DNA of 7,366 nucleotides from Angelakisella sp. (GCA_022794295.1 JAAWEO010000103.1:1-7366); one strand, 5' to 3'. Shown: positions 1 to 6,283, counted from the first letter of the stretch. The notes: a model not told the origin generated them from the letters alone. Made by a program: numbers and translations.

Positions 1-94
<94 letters not shown>

Positions 95-100
95 TCCTGG

Positions 101-130
101 AAAAGAACCGCTATCGCGGCTCTTTTCTTC
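101..130 (+). terminator. Intrinsic terminator after 5S copy 1
   Basis: Bases 101-111 (AAAAGAACCGC) pair with 116-126 (GCGGCTCTTTT) around a TATC loop, with one A/C mismatch. The hairpin's own 3' arm supplies the T-rich tract. It starts seven bases after the 5S 3' end, so it probably terminates the upstream rRNA transcript. Confidence 0.8.
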
Positions 131-229
131 TTATTTCCCTTTGTCCGCAGCTTATGAAATCATTGGACTGGACTTTGCGAAGAGAAAAAGACAGGCTTTG
201 TTTTTGTAAGATTGCGGCAAATGGAGCAA

Positions 230-345
<116 letters not shown>

Positions 346-353
346 ACAAACAG

Positions 354-391
354 AAAGCGGTGCATGAAGAAACCTTCGTGTACCGCTTTTT
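354..391 (+). terminator. Intrinsic terminator after 5S copy 2
   Basis: A 16-bp hairpin with a few G-T pairs: 354-369 pairs with 374-389 around an AAAC loop, with T residues continuing to 391. It lies nine bases beyond the 5S 3' end and only 10 bases before the ribosome binding site of the next gene. Confidence 0.85.
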
Positions 392-413
392 ACAATTATA
401 AGGGAGACCGCAC

Positions 414-1109
414 ATGAAAAGCTGGAGACTGGAACCCCGCAGCGATATTTTGCAAACAACAGAACATAATACCTTTCTGGGCGGCAAACCAAAGCTTCCC
501 CCTCATGCCCCTATCCCGCAGTGCTGGCTGTGCGGAAAGGAGCTGACCTTCTTTTTCCAAGTGGCATTTCCAGAGGGGCACAGCTGGGCGGGGAAATCCA
601 TGGCGGTTTTTTACTGCACAGATACCTGGCATGATCAGTACTGCATCCCGGAGATCCCGCCGTTTCCAGACCGGAAACAGATTGCAGCAGGCAGTGATTT
701 TCTCTTGCAATACGAGCGAAATTTCCGGATACTGGTTTTTGATACTGCCGCAGCAGTGCCAGTCGATGGCTATCAGGAGAAGATCATTTTTTGCCCTCTT
801 GATTTCACTCCATCTGACCAAACCAGCCGTGCCTGGGATTTTGTGATCGGCGGCAGACCGGTCTGGATCATGGGGAAAGGGGAAAAACCCGATTCTGTTG
901 CGGGGATTAAAAAGCCATCCCTTCTTCTCCAGCTCCGGGAGAGTTTTCGGTTCCCCATCCTGCCGAAGGCCCCCAAAATGGCAGACCCTTTCTTCCCGAC
1001 CAAAGCTTCCCCCTTTCCATGGTATGATCTTTTTACTGGAAACAGGGTCTACTTCTGGGGCGTGAAGGACCAGGCCCGAGAATGGGTCTATCTCTCTGTG
1101 CAAAAGTAA
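414..1109 (+). CDS. DUF1963 / YwqG-like protein
   Basis: A 231-residue protein of unknown biochemical function. Several elements match the YwqG/DUF1963 fold family: FLGGKPKLP (residues 21-29), a short Cys-x-x-Cys segment running into GKELTFFFQVAFP (41-53), IGGRPVWIM (145-153) answering the family's second G-G-x-P-x-W-I element, then LLLQL (170-174) and a C-terminal VYFWG (212-216). The Cys37/Cys40 pair followed by Cys68 could bind a metal, but this is inference. There is no signal peptide or membrane segment, so it is probably cytosolic. The start is supported by AGGGAG at 401-406 with good spacing. The gene sits directly behind the 5S terminator with no room for a promoter and converges on the DUF6273 gene 31 bases away. 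The family call comes from motif memory only. Confidence 0.65.
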   Translation: MKSWRLEPRSDILQTTEHNTFLGGKPKLPPHAPIPQCWLCGKELTFFFQVAFPEGHSWAGKSMAVFYCTDTWHDQYCIPEIPPFPDRKQIAAGSDFLLQYERNFRILVFDTAAAVPVDGYQEKIIFCPLDFTPSDQTSRAWDFVIGGRPVWIMGKGEKPDSVAGIKKPSLLLQLRESFRFPILPKAPKMADPFFPTKASPFPWYDLFTGNRVYFWGVKDQAREWVYLSVQK

Positions 1110-1140
1110 TTGCGGCGGCTCTGGTAGGGACAGATGCTTT

Positions 1141-1779
1141 TTATTGGCGCAGCCAAAGGGCCGGCCGGACACAGACGTCTTCTTCCTCCACGCCAGAGGC
1201 ATAATTTTCAATGTAGTCGTCAAAGTTGACGCAGCTCAACACATCAAACAACCCGTCGGGATTCCTGCTGGGGATGTGTCCTGGGCAGCGCAGCCACCAG
1301 CACCCCGCCCATAGCTGCGGGTCCTCCGGTCCGTCCGCTTCCTCCGGCGGCAGGAACCAAGCCCCCTGGCTCCTGGCGTAGGCGGTGGTCCTGGCGGTGC
1401 GGGTCATGGGATGATCGTCGGCTTCAAAGTAGTCTACCGCTTCGTCAGGGTCCAGCAGAAACAGCTTGTCCTCGGTGTCATATTGCGGATATTTCTTGTG
1501 ATTCACAAGATGGGTGGTCAGAATGCGCTCCTGTTCCTCCGGAGAGAACGCTGCCCGAAGAAACTCCCCATTGAGCCATTTCCGCAAATCGCAGGTTGCC
1601 CAGGTCACCATTTGCGGGGTTTGATGATAGGGCCGGCAGTCCAGAAGATACCGGCTGATACACAGCAGACGCCCGCCCTGGTGATCCAGAACGATCCACT
1701 CAATGGGCTCCTTCTCTGCGGCATTGGGACTGGCTTGGGGGTATCTGCCAAAGACGATGATCTTGCCGGGATTTATCAT
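1141..1779 (-). CDS. DUF6273 domain-containing protein
   Basis: A 212-residue protein made almost entirely of one DUF6273 domain, common in gut Clostridia and of unknown function. Family landmarks in order: IVFGRYPQ (8-15), EPIEWIVLD (24-32), LLCISRYLLDCRPY (38-51), TWATCDLRKWLN (59-70), FL..AFSPEEQERI (73-86), KLFLLDPDEAVDYF (105-118), GCWWLRCPG (159-167) and the C-terminal VRPALWL (204-210). Many DUF6273 proteins are secreted and carry extra repeats or domains. This one has no signal peptide or membrane segment and looks intracellular. The start is supported by GAGGAGG (plus-strand 1790-1796) about ten bases upstream and by its own promoter. It is probably monocistronic and convergent with the DUF1963-like gene. 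Confidence 0.85.
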   Translation of the reverse strand: MINPGKIIVFGRYPQASPNAAEKEPIEWIVLDHQGGRLLCISRYLLDCRPYHQTPQMVTWATCDLRKWLNGEFLRAAFSPEEQERILTTHLVNHKKYPQYDTEDKLFLLDPDEAVDYFEADDHPMTRTARTTAYARSQGAWFLPPEEADGPEDPQLWAGCWWLRCPGHIPSRNPDGLFDVLSCVNFDDYIENYASGVEEEDVCVRPALWLRQ

Positions 1780-1834
1780 AAAAAAGGGCCCTCCTCATTG
1801 TGGAAATTTCATCCCCAAAGCTGCGGACAAGCCG

Positions 1835-1863
1835 ATTATATCATTAAGAAAAGGGCAAATCAA
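1835..1863 (-). promoter_or_regulatory. Sigma-A-type promoter of the DUF6273 gene
   Basis: Read on the minus strand, TTGATT (plus 1858-1863) is followed after 17 bases by a perfect TATAAT (plus 1835-1840). Transcription would start near 1828, giving a leader of about 50 bases. A short hairpin with a TTCGG loop (1867-1885) lies just upstream of the -35; its role is unknown. Confidence 0.75.
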
Positions 1864-1948
1864 GTGCTTCTGCTTCGGGCAGAAGATGCCGGCCCTTTCC
1901 CTCCCTTTAGATGGTAAAAAATAATTGCAAATTTCCCGAAAAAAGTCC

Positions 1949-1977
1949 TTGACATTTCCTGCTTCATGCCGTATAAT
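1949..1977 (+). promoter_or_regulatory. Perfect consensus promoter of the tRNA operon
   Basis: TTGACA (1949-1954), a 17-base spacer and TATAAT (1972-1977) match the sigma-A consensus at all twelve positions. The A/T-rich stretch at about 1914-1945 could act as an UP element. The expected start is near 1984, about 75 bases before tRNA-Trp. This strength suits stable RNA genes. The promoter points away from the DUF6273 promoter; the two -35 boxes are 85 bases apart. Confidence 0.92.
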
Positions 1978-2059
1978 GATTAACGTTGACCTGACCGGAG
2001 CCCCGGTTTATAGGGAAACAAAGCGGAAACGCAGGGAAAATCCGGTAACGGAACCGTAC

Positions 2060-2135
2060 AGGGGTATAGCTCAGTTGGTAGAGCAGCGGTCTCCAAAACC
2101 GCGTGCCGAGGGTTCGAGCCCTTCTGCCCCTGCCA
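2060..2135 (+). tRNA. tRNA-Trp (anticodon CCA)
   Basis: All four arms of the cloverleaf fold. The acceptor AGGGGTA pairs with TGCCCCT. The D arm is GCTC/GAGC. The anticodon stem GCGGT/ACCGC encloses loop CTCCAAA, anticodon CCA. The T arm is GAGGG/CCTTC around TTCGAGC. The discriminator is G and CCA is encoded at 2133-2135. Length is 76 bases. It is the first gene of a two-tRNA transcript. Confidence 0.97.
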
Positions 2136-2159
2136 AACGCCGCATTTTTGCGGTTGTTC

Positions 2160-2235
2160 GCTGCTATGGCTCAGTTGGCAGAGCGCGTCCTTGGTAAGGA
2201 CGAGGTCGGCAGTTCGAATCTGCCTAGCAGCTCCA
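2160..2235 (+). tRNA. tRNA-Thr (anticodon GGT)
   Basis: The acceptor GCTGCTA pairs with TAGCAGC. The D arm is GCTC/GAGC. The anticodon stem CGTCC/GGACG encloses loop TTGGTAA, anticodon GGT. The T arm is GGCAG/CTGCC around TTCGAAT. The discriminator is T and CCA is encoded at 2233-2235. It follows tRNA-Trp after 24 bases that contain a small hairpin (CCGCA/TGCGG), a possible processing signal. Confidence 0.97.
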
Positions 2236-2241
2236 CCAGGC

Positions 2242-2284
2242 AAGAGCCTGGAGCCAGAAACAGGCTCCAGGCTCTTTTATTTTT
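2242..2284 (+). terminator. Strong intrinsic terminator after the tRNA pair
   Basis: A perfect 14-bp stem, AAGAGCCTGGAGCC (2242-2255) with its complement (2263-2276), encloses a 7-base loop and is followed by a T-rich run to 2284. The next gene's ribosome binding site begins eight bases later. Confidence 0.92.
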
Positions 2285-2305
2285 ACCCACCGGGAGGAAC
2301 GAATT

Positions 2306-3466
2306 ATGGATGCCTACAAGGAAGCCCTGATCCTGCATGAGGAAAACAAGGGAAAGCTCACCATCACCAGCAAGGTCCCCATTGAAAACGCCGCCGATCT
2401 AAGCGTTGCCTACACCCCCGGTGTAGCAGCACCCTGTCTGGAGATCGCCAAGGAGCCCGCCGGAGCCTACCGGTACACCTGCAAGGGAAACCTGGTGGCG
2501 GTGGTCACAGATGGCTCTGCCGTTCTGGGCTTGGGGAATATCGGTCCCAAGGCGGCCCTGCCGGTAATGGAGGGGAAATCGGTCCTTTTCAAGCGTTTCG
2601 CCGGAGTGGATGCCGTTCCCATCTGCCTGGATACCCAGGATACCGAGGAACTGATCACCACCATAAAAAACCTGGCTCCCGCCTTTGGGGGGATCAACCT
2701 GGAGGACATTGCCGCGCCCCGGTGCTTCGAAATCGAGCGGCGGGTTCAGGAGCTGGTGGATATTCCGGTTTTTCACGATGACCAGCACGGTACCGCCATT
2801 GTCAACGCCGCTGCCCTGATCAATGCAGCCAAGGTGGTGGGCAAGCCTCTGGACAGCCTTCGGGTGGTGGTAAACGGGGCCGGGAGTGCCGGCACTGCCA
2901 TTGCCAAAATGCTTCTTCGCCTGGGTGTGGGGGAGCTCACCGTCTGCGACCGCCCGGGCATTGTGAACAAGGAAAATGCCGTCAACGCCGCCCAGGCAGA
3001 GCTGATCGCCCTGACCGGCCAGGAGGAAAAGTCCGGAACCCTGGCCGATGCTCTGAAGGGGGCAGACGTGTTCGTTGGGGTCTCCGCCCCCAAGCTGGTC
3101 ACCCGGGAGATGGTGGCCGCAATGGCGGACAAGGCCATTGTATTCCCCATGGCAAACCCGGAGCCGGAGATCATGCCGGACGAGGCCAAAGCAGGCGGTG
3201 CCGCTGTAGTGGGGACCGGCCGCTCCGATTTTCCCAACCAGATCAACAATGTGCTGGCCTTCCCCGGGATCTTCCGGGGTGCCCTGGATGTTCGCGCCCC
3301 GCGCATTACCCCAGAGATGATGCTGGCTGCCGCCTACGCCATTGCTGGTGCGGTACCGGAGGAGAAGCTGAGCGCCGAATATATTATCCCCAGCATCTTC
3401 GAGGAAGGGATTTCCCAGCGGGTGGCTGAGGCTGTGGGGAAAGCCTGGACGGAGGGACGTCAGTAA
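2306..3466 (+). CDS. Malic enzyme (oxaloacetate-decarboxylating malate dehydrogenase), short form
   Basis: This cytosolic enzyme oxidatively decarboxylates L-malate to pyruvate and CO2 while reducing NAD(P)+. The 386 residues fit the short bacterial form, without a C-terminal phosphotransacetylase-like domain. SVAYTPGVA (33-41) carries the catalytic tyrosine, Tyr36. MEGKSVLFK (88-96) carries the conserved lysine, Lys91. Metal ligands are expected in NLEDI (Glu133, Asp134) and HDDQHGT (Asp158/159, residues 157-163). The Rossmann loop is GAGSAG (191-196) and Asp215 lies near the end of the second strand, which hints at NAD+ use but does not prove it. SDFPNQINNVLAFPG (307-321) is a family signature. 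The start has GGGAGGA at 2293-2298 with good spacing. No promoter fits between the tRNA terminator and the start, so expression may rely on readthrough. fumC, the preceding pathway step, lies downstream. Confidence 0.95.
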   Translation: MDAYKEALILHEENKGKLTITSKVPIENAADLSVAYTPGVAAPCLEIAKEPAGAYRYTCKGNLVAVVTDGSAVLGLGNIGPKAALPVMEGKSVLFKRFAGVDAVPICLDTQDTEELITTIKNLAPAFGGINLEDIAAPRCFEIERRVQELVDIPVFHDDQHGTAIVNAAALINAAKVVGKPLDSLRVVVNGAGSAGTAIAKMLLRLGVGELTVCDRPGIVNKENAVNAAQAELIALTGQEEKSGTLADALKGADVFVGVSAPKLVTREMVAAMADKAIVFPMANPEPEIMPDEAKAGGAAVVGTGRSDFPNQINNVLAFPGIFRGALDVRAPRITPEMMLAAAYAIAGAVPEEKLSAEYIIPSIFEEGISQRVAEAVGKAWTEGRQ

Positions 3467-3502
3467 GAGGGGCTGTTTTGTGGATGGCTGCGCTCGTTTT
3501 TG

Positions 3503-3523
3503 GGCCGCCTGGGGGCGGCCTTT
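3503..3523 (+). terminator. Possible terminator of the malic enzyme gene
   Basis: GGCCGCC (3503-3509) pairs with GGCGGCC (3514-3520) around TGGG, followed by only three T residues. It begins 36 bases after the malic enzyme stop. The short T tract makes it a weak or rho-assisted candidate. Confidence 0.45.
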
Positions 3524-3530
3524 AGAGGGT

Positions 3531-3668
3531 CGCGTGGACCGGCCTTATGGGCTGGTCCATGCGAGGGGGGCTGGATTGCAAAACACCCCACTGGGGTGTA
3601 TTTGCAGGGTAGCTGGGTACGGGGCGAGCAGGCTTCTCCTTTCTTTTTTTCTTTCAAAAAGAAAGGAG
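3531..3668. repeat. Three consecutive hairpins in the malic enzyme-fumC gap
   Basis: No credible gene lies in 3467-3910. Hairpin 1 has a 14-bp stem with two G-T pairs (3531-3544 with 3550-3563, loop TTATG). Hairpin 2 has 13 bp with one bulged A (3577-3589 with 3593-3606, loop ACT). Hairpin 3 has 13 perfect bp (CTCCTTTCTTTTT at 3636-3648 with 3656-3668). Their density and regularity suggest a dispersed intergenic repeat or a structured untranslated RNA rather than chance. Only one copy is visible, so the repeat nature is inferred. Confidence 0.5.
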
Positions 3669-3708
3669 CAAAGAAAAATGCGCCCTCCGGTAAGGATGCG
3701 GGGGAGTT

Positions 3709-3771
3709 TCGCCCGTTGCGACGGGCGACCAGGGCGCTGCCCTGGACCTGCCGCCCTTTGGAAAGGGCGGC
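3709..3771. repeat. Three abutting perfect palindromic hairpins
   Basis: Three perfect hairpins stand almost end to end: TCGCCCGT/ACGGGCGA with loop TGCG (3709-3728), CCAGGGC/GCCCTGG with loop GCT (3729-3745), and GCCGCCCTTT/AAAGGGCGGC with loop GG (3750-3771). The composition resembles dispersed GC-rich palindromic units in intergenic regions of gut Clostridia; this is an impression from memory, not a search. The block lies 140 bases before fumC, where I see no convincing promoter. The rest of the gap (3772-3898) holds a small palindrome CTAAC-G-GTTAG (3859-3869) and short TAGCC reiterations. Confidence 0.55.
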
Positions 3772-3910
3772 CCCAAACTTTAGACCTTACGGGAGATTGT
3801 GCAGGGCGAAGGGTTCTGCCTGGAGACATGGATTCTGCGAACGATGAACCACGGACCACTAACGGTTAGCCACTAGCCATTTTTAGCCGCCTTATAGCAG
3901 GAGGGTAGTT

Positions 3911-5269
3911 ATGAATTATCGCATGGAACACGACACCATGGGCGAGATCGCCGTTCCGGCAGACTGCCGCTGGGGGGCCCAGACCCAGCGCAGCCTCCAG
4001 AACTTTAAGATTGGCGGTCAGCGGCAGCCGGAGGAGATCATCGCTGCCTTTGCCTATCTAAAAGACGCCTGTGCCCAGGCCAACGCCGCCTGCGGGAAGC
4101 TGGACCAGGCTCAGGCGGATGTCATTTCCGCTGTTTGCCGGGAGATTCGGGAGGGGAAATGGGCCGGTGAGTTTCCCCTGGTGGTTTGGCAGACAGGGAG
4201 CGGCACCCAGACCAACATGAATGTCAACGAGGTAATTGCCCACCTGGCAGGGGAGCGGGGGATCCCCCTCCATCCCAACGACCAGGTGAACCTCTCCCAA
4301 TCCAGCAACGACACCTATCCCTCCGCCCTGCACATTGCGGCGGCTATGGCGGTGGAGGAAAAGGTCCTCCCCGCCGCTCGTCGGCTGGCTGACGCCTTCC
4401 GGGTTTTGGAGGAGCAGTACCCCGGCCTTCTGCGCATCGGCCGGACCCACCTTCAGGACGCCACCCCCCTGGCCTTTGCCCAGGAGGTCTCTGGCTGGCG
4501 GGAGCTTGTAACAGCCCCCTGCCGGATGCTGAAGGCCAGTCTTGCCGAGCTCCAAAGGTTAGCCATTGGCGGCACGGCGGTGGGCACCGGGCTGAACGCC
4601 CCCAAGGACTTTGACCGGGCGGTGTGCCAGCGCCTCCGGGAGCTGACCGGGGTCCCCTTTCAGCCGGACGAGAACAAATTCCATGCCCTTACCAGCAAGG
4701 ACGCCCTGGTGTTTGCCCACGGGGCTCTGAAGGCTTTGGCGGCCAATCTGATGAAGATCGCCAACGACATCCGCTGGGAGGCCAGTGGCCCCCGGTGCGG
4801 CATGGGGGAGCTGCACATTCCGGAAAATGAGCCCGGCTCCTCCATTATGCCGGGAAAGGTAAATCCCACCCAGTGCGAGGCGGTGACCATGGTGGCGGTC
4901 CAGGTAATGGGCAGCGACGCCGCCATCGGCTTTGCTGCCAGCCAGGGGAATTTCCAGCTGAACGTGTTTCTGCCGGTCTGCGCCTGGAATTTCCTCACCT
5001 CCGCCCGGCTTCTGGCCGACGCTATGGACTCCTTCCGGGAGCACTGTGTGGAGGGCATTGTCCCCAACGCCGGCAAAATGGCGGAGAACCTACAAAATTC
5101 CCTGATGCTGGTCACCTGCCTGACCCCCTACATCGGGTACGAGAAAGCGGCCCAGTGCGCCAAGAAGGCTCTCGGGGAGGGGACCACCCTTCGGGAGGCC
5201 ACCCTGGCCCTGGGGTATCTGGATGGGGACGCCTTTGACAGCATCGTCCGGCCGGAGAAGATGGTATGA
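3911..5269 (+). CDS. fumC: Class II fumarate hydratase
   Basis: This enzyme reversibly hydrates fumarate to L-malate. The class II form is a cytosolic homotetramer without an Fe-S cluster. The 452 residues are close to the usual ~460. Superfamily regions are all present: TGSGTQTNMNVNEV (95-108), SQSSNDTYPSA (129-139), GRTHLQDATP (177-186) with His180 corresponding to the catalytic histidine, and the signature GSSIMPGKVNP (309-319) on the flexible loop that supplies the catalytic serine. Aspartase is the main alternative in this superfamily, but the start LEHDTMGEI-like segment (here MEHDTMGEIAVP, 5-16) and overall fit favour fumarase. AGGAGGG at 3899-3905 fixes the start. The last codons and stop lie inside the first copy of an 18-base tandem duplication. 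The cluster continues with the GNAT gene. No promoter was recognised upstream. Confidence 0.93.
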   Translation: MNYRMEHDTMGEIAVPADCRWGAQTQRSLQNFKIGGQRQPEEIIAAFAYLKDACAQANAACGKLDQAQADVISAVCREIREGKWAGEFPLVVWQTGSGTQTNMNVNEVIAHLAGERGIPLHPNDQVNLSQSSNDTYPSALHIAAAMAVEEKVLPAARRLADAFRVLEEQYPGLLRIGRTHLQDATPLAFAQEVSGWRELVTAPCRMLKASLAELQRLAIGGTAVGTGLNAPKDFDRAVCQRLRELTGVPFQPDENKFHALTSKDALVFAHGALKALAANLMKIANDIRWEASGPRCGMGELHIPENEPGSSIMPGKVNPTQCEAVTMVAVQVMGSDAAIGFAASQGNFQLNVFLPVCAWNFLTSARLLADAMDSFREHCVEGIVPNAGKMAENLQNSLMLVTCLTPYIGYEKAAQCAKKALGEGTTLREATLALGYLDGDAFDSIVRPEKMV

Positions 5270-5289
5270 AAGGAGAAGATGGTATGAAA
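5254..5289 (+). repeat. Perfect 18-bp tandem duplication at the fumC/GNAT junction
   Basis: GGAGAAGATGGTATGAAA occurs twice head to tail (5254-5271 and 5272-5289). Each copy contains a Shine-Dalgarno-like GGAGA and an ATG 12 bases after its first base. The first copy also encodes the fumC C-terminus and its TGA stop. Because 18 is a multiple of three, both ATGs (5266 and 5284) read into the GNAT frame. Confidence 0.95.
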
Positions 5290-5871
5290 ACGGTGTGGGT
5301 TTTGGAGACCCCCAGGCTCTGCCTTCGGGAAATGACCCAAGAGGACCTTCCGGCCCTGGGGAGGATCCTCCGGGACGAGGAGGTCATGTATGCCTATAAC
5401 GGCGCCTTCACCTGGGAGGAGACCCAAAGCTGGCTGGACCGCCAGCTGGCCCGGTACAGGGAATGGGGCTTTGGGCTGTGGGCGGTGATCCTCCGGGAGA
5501 CCGGGGAGATGATCGGCCAGTGCGGTCTGACCATGCAGCCCTGGAAGGACCGGGAGGTCCTGGAGGTGGGCTATCTTTTCCAGAAAGAGTACTGGCACCG
5601 GGGCTACGCCACCGAGGCCGCCCGGGCCTGTGCTCAGTACGCCTTCCGCCGCCTTAAAGCAGAGGAGGTCTGTTCCATTATCCGGGACACCAATCTCCCC
5701 TCCCAGAGGGTAGCCCTGCGAAACGGCATGACCAAAACAGACAGCTGGGTGAAGCATTACCGGGGAGCAGAGATGCCCCACCTCCGGTATGTCCGCAGAA
5801 GGGACGAAGCGGCGCCCGGCCAGGAGCACGAGAGAAAGGGAGAGAAAAATGGGATCGATTTGCGGAATTGA
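5284..5871 (+). CDS. GNAT-family N-acetyltransferase (RimJ/RimL-like)
   Basis: Likely transfers an acetyl group from acetyl-CoA to an amine; the substrate cannot be told from sequence. The 195-residue protein opens with LETPRLCLREMTQEDLPAL (7-25), the typical start of RimJ/RimL-type GNATs. It has a β4-type EVGYLF (94-99), the acetyl-CoA pyrophosphate loop HRGYAT (105-110), and NLPSQRVALRNGM (137-149), the usual Asn-x-x-Ser helix. The last 20 or so residues are charged and probably disordered. The start at 5284 has AAAGGAGA at 5269-5276. An equally spaced start at 5266, giving 201 residues and overlapping the fumC stop, is possible because of the duplication. The 3' end overlaps the next gene by 23 bases, suggesting translational coupling. 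Confidence 0.88.
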   Translation: MKTVWVLETPRLCLREMTQEDLPALGRILRDEEVMYAYNGAFTWEETQSWLDRQLARYREWGFGLWAVILRETGEMIGQCGLTMQPWKDREVLEVGYLFQKEYWHRGYATEAARACAQYAFRRLKAEEVCSIIRDTNLPSQRVALRNGMTKTDSWVKHYRGAEMPHLRYVRRRDEAAPGQEHERKGEKNGIDLRN

Positions 5872-6283
5872 CTGCACACAGTGCCAATGGCACAAAACCT
5901 GCCGCGGCTGCACAGAGACAGGCGGGCGCCCCTTCGGTGGGGAATGTGTCGCCGCGGGGTGGTGCCAGGGCGGAGAGGCATCCCTGGCAGAGTGGAAGGA
6001 GAAGCTGATGGCCGCCTTCCGGGCCCTGGGGATCCCAGCGCTGGAAGATCTCACCGAGCTTTTTCCCCTCAGGGGATCTTTTATCAACCTGGAATACCCC
6101 CTGCCCGGCGGGCAAAAGGTGAAGCTGTGGGATGATAGCCGGATCTATTTCGGCAATCAGCTCCATGGGGCAGGTAACGACCGGTGCTATGGCATCGCCG
6201 CAGACGAGCAGTACCTAATGGTCGCCGAATACGGGGAAAACGGCTCCGACGCCGAAATTGTGGTGTTCAAGCGCTGGAATTAA
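5849..6283 (+). CDS. Cysteine-rich DUF3795-type protein
   Basis: A 144-residue protein with an N-terminal cysteine cluster: CGIDCTQC then CRGC, C33 and C39, spaced C-x3-C-x2-C-x5-C-x2-C-x11-C-x5-C (residues 5-39). This resembles DUF3795 proteins, thought to be metal-binding, function unknown. The C-terminal half (about 70-144) is a compact β-rich segment I do not recognise. There is no signal peptide. The start at 5849 is preferred over an in-frame ATG at 5789 because GGGAGAG lies just before it and the cysteine motif begins at residue 5. It overlaps the GNAT gene by 23 bases and is probably the last gene of the fumC cluster. A hairpin after it (6292-6314) lacks a T tract, so no clear terminator is seen before the rplU promoter. 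Confidence 0.7.
   Translation: MGSICGIDCTQCQWHKTCRGCTETGGRPFGGECVAAGWCQGGEASLAEWKEKLMAAFRALGIPALEDLTELFPLRGSFINLEYPLPGGQKVKLWDDSRIYFGNQLHGAGNDRCYGIAADEQYLMVAEYGENGSDAEIVVFKRWN

Noticed and set aside
1110..1145. Bidirectional terminator between the convergent DUF1963-like and DUF6273 genes
   Set aside because: Only a 4-bp stem (TCTG/CAGA) before a short T run can be found, which is too weak to call.
396..1223. Minus-strand open frame of 275 residues opposite the DUF1963-like gene
   Set aside because: It overlaps both the plus-strand DUF1963-like gene and the end of the DUF6273 gene, has no recognisable family motifs and no supporting ribosome binding site. The plus-strand frame has a good site and family motifs.
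1980..2243. Open frames across the tRNA genes
   Set aside because: The sequence is fully explained by two canonical tRNA cloverleafs.
2236..2305. T-box or riboswitch controlling the malic enzyme gene
   Set aside because: The region between tRNA-Thr and the start is only 70 bases and is filled by a plain terminator hairpin. There is no room for a specifier stem or aptamer.
3480..3869. Plus- and minus-strand open frames of 65-129 residues in the malic enzyme-fumC gap
   Set aside because: They run through the hairpin-rich sequence, translate to low-complexity Arg/Pro/Gly-rich peptides with no family resemblance and lack suitable ribosome binding sites.
5128..6087. Minus-strand open frame of 319 residues across fumC end, GNAT and DUF3795
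   Set aside because: It is antisense to three supported genes. Its Pro/Ser-rich, motif-free translation is typical of a GC-rich shadow frame.
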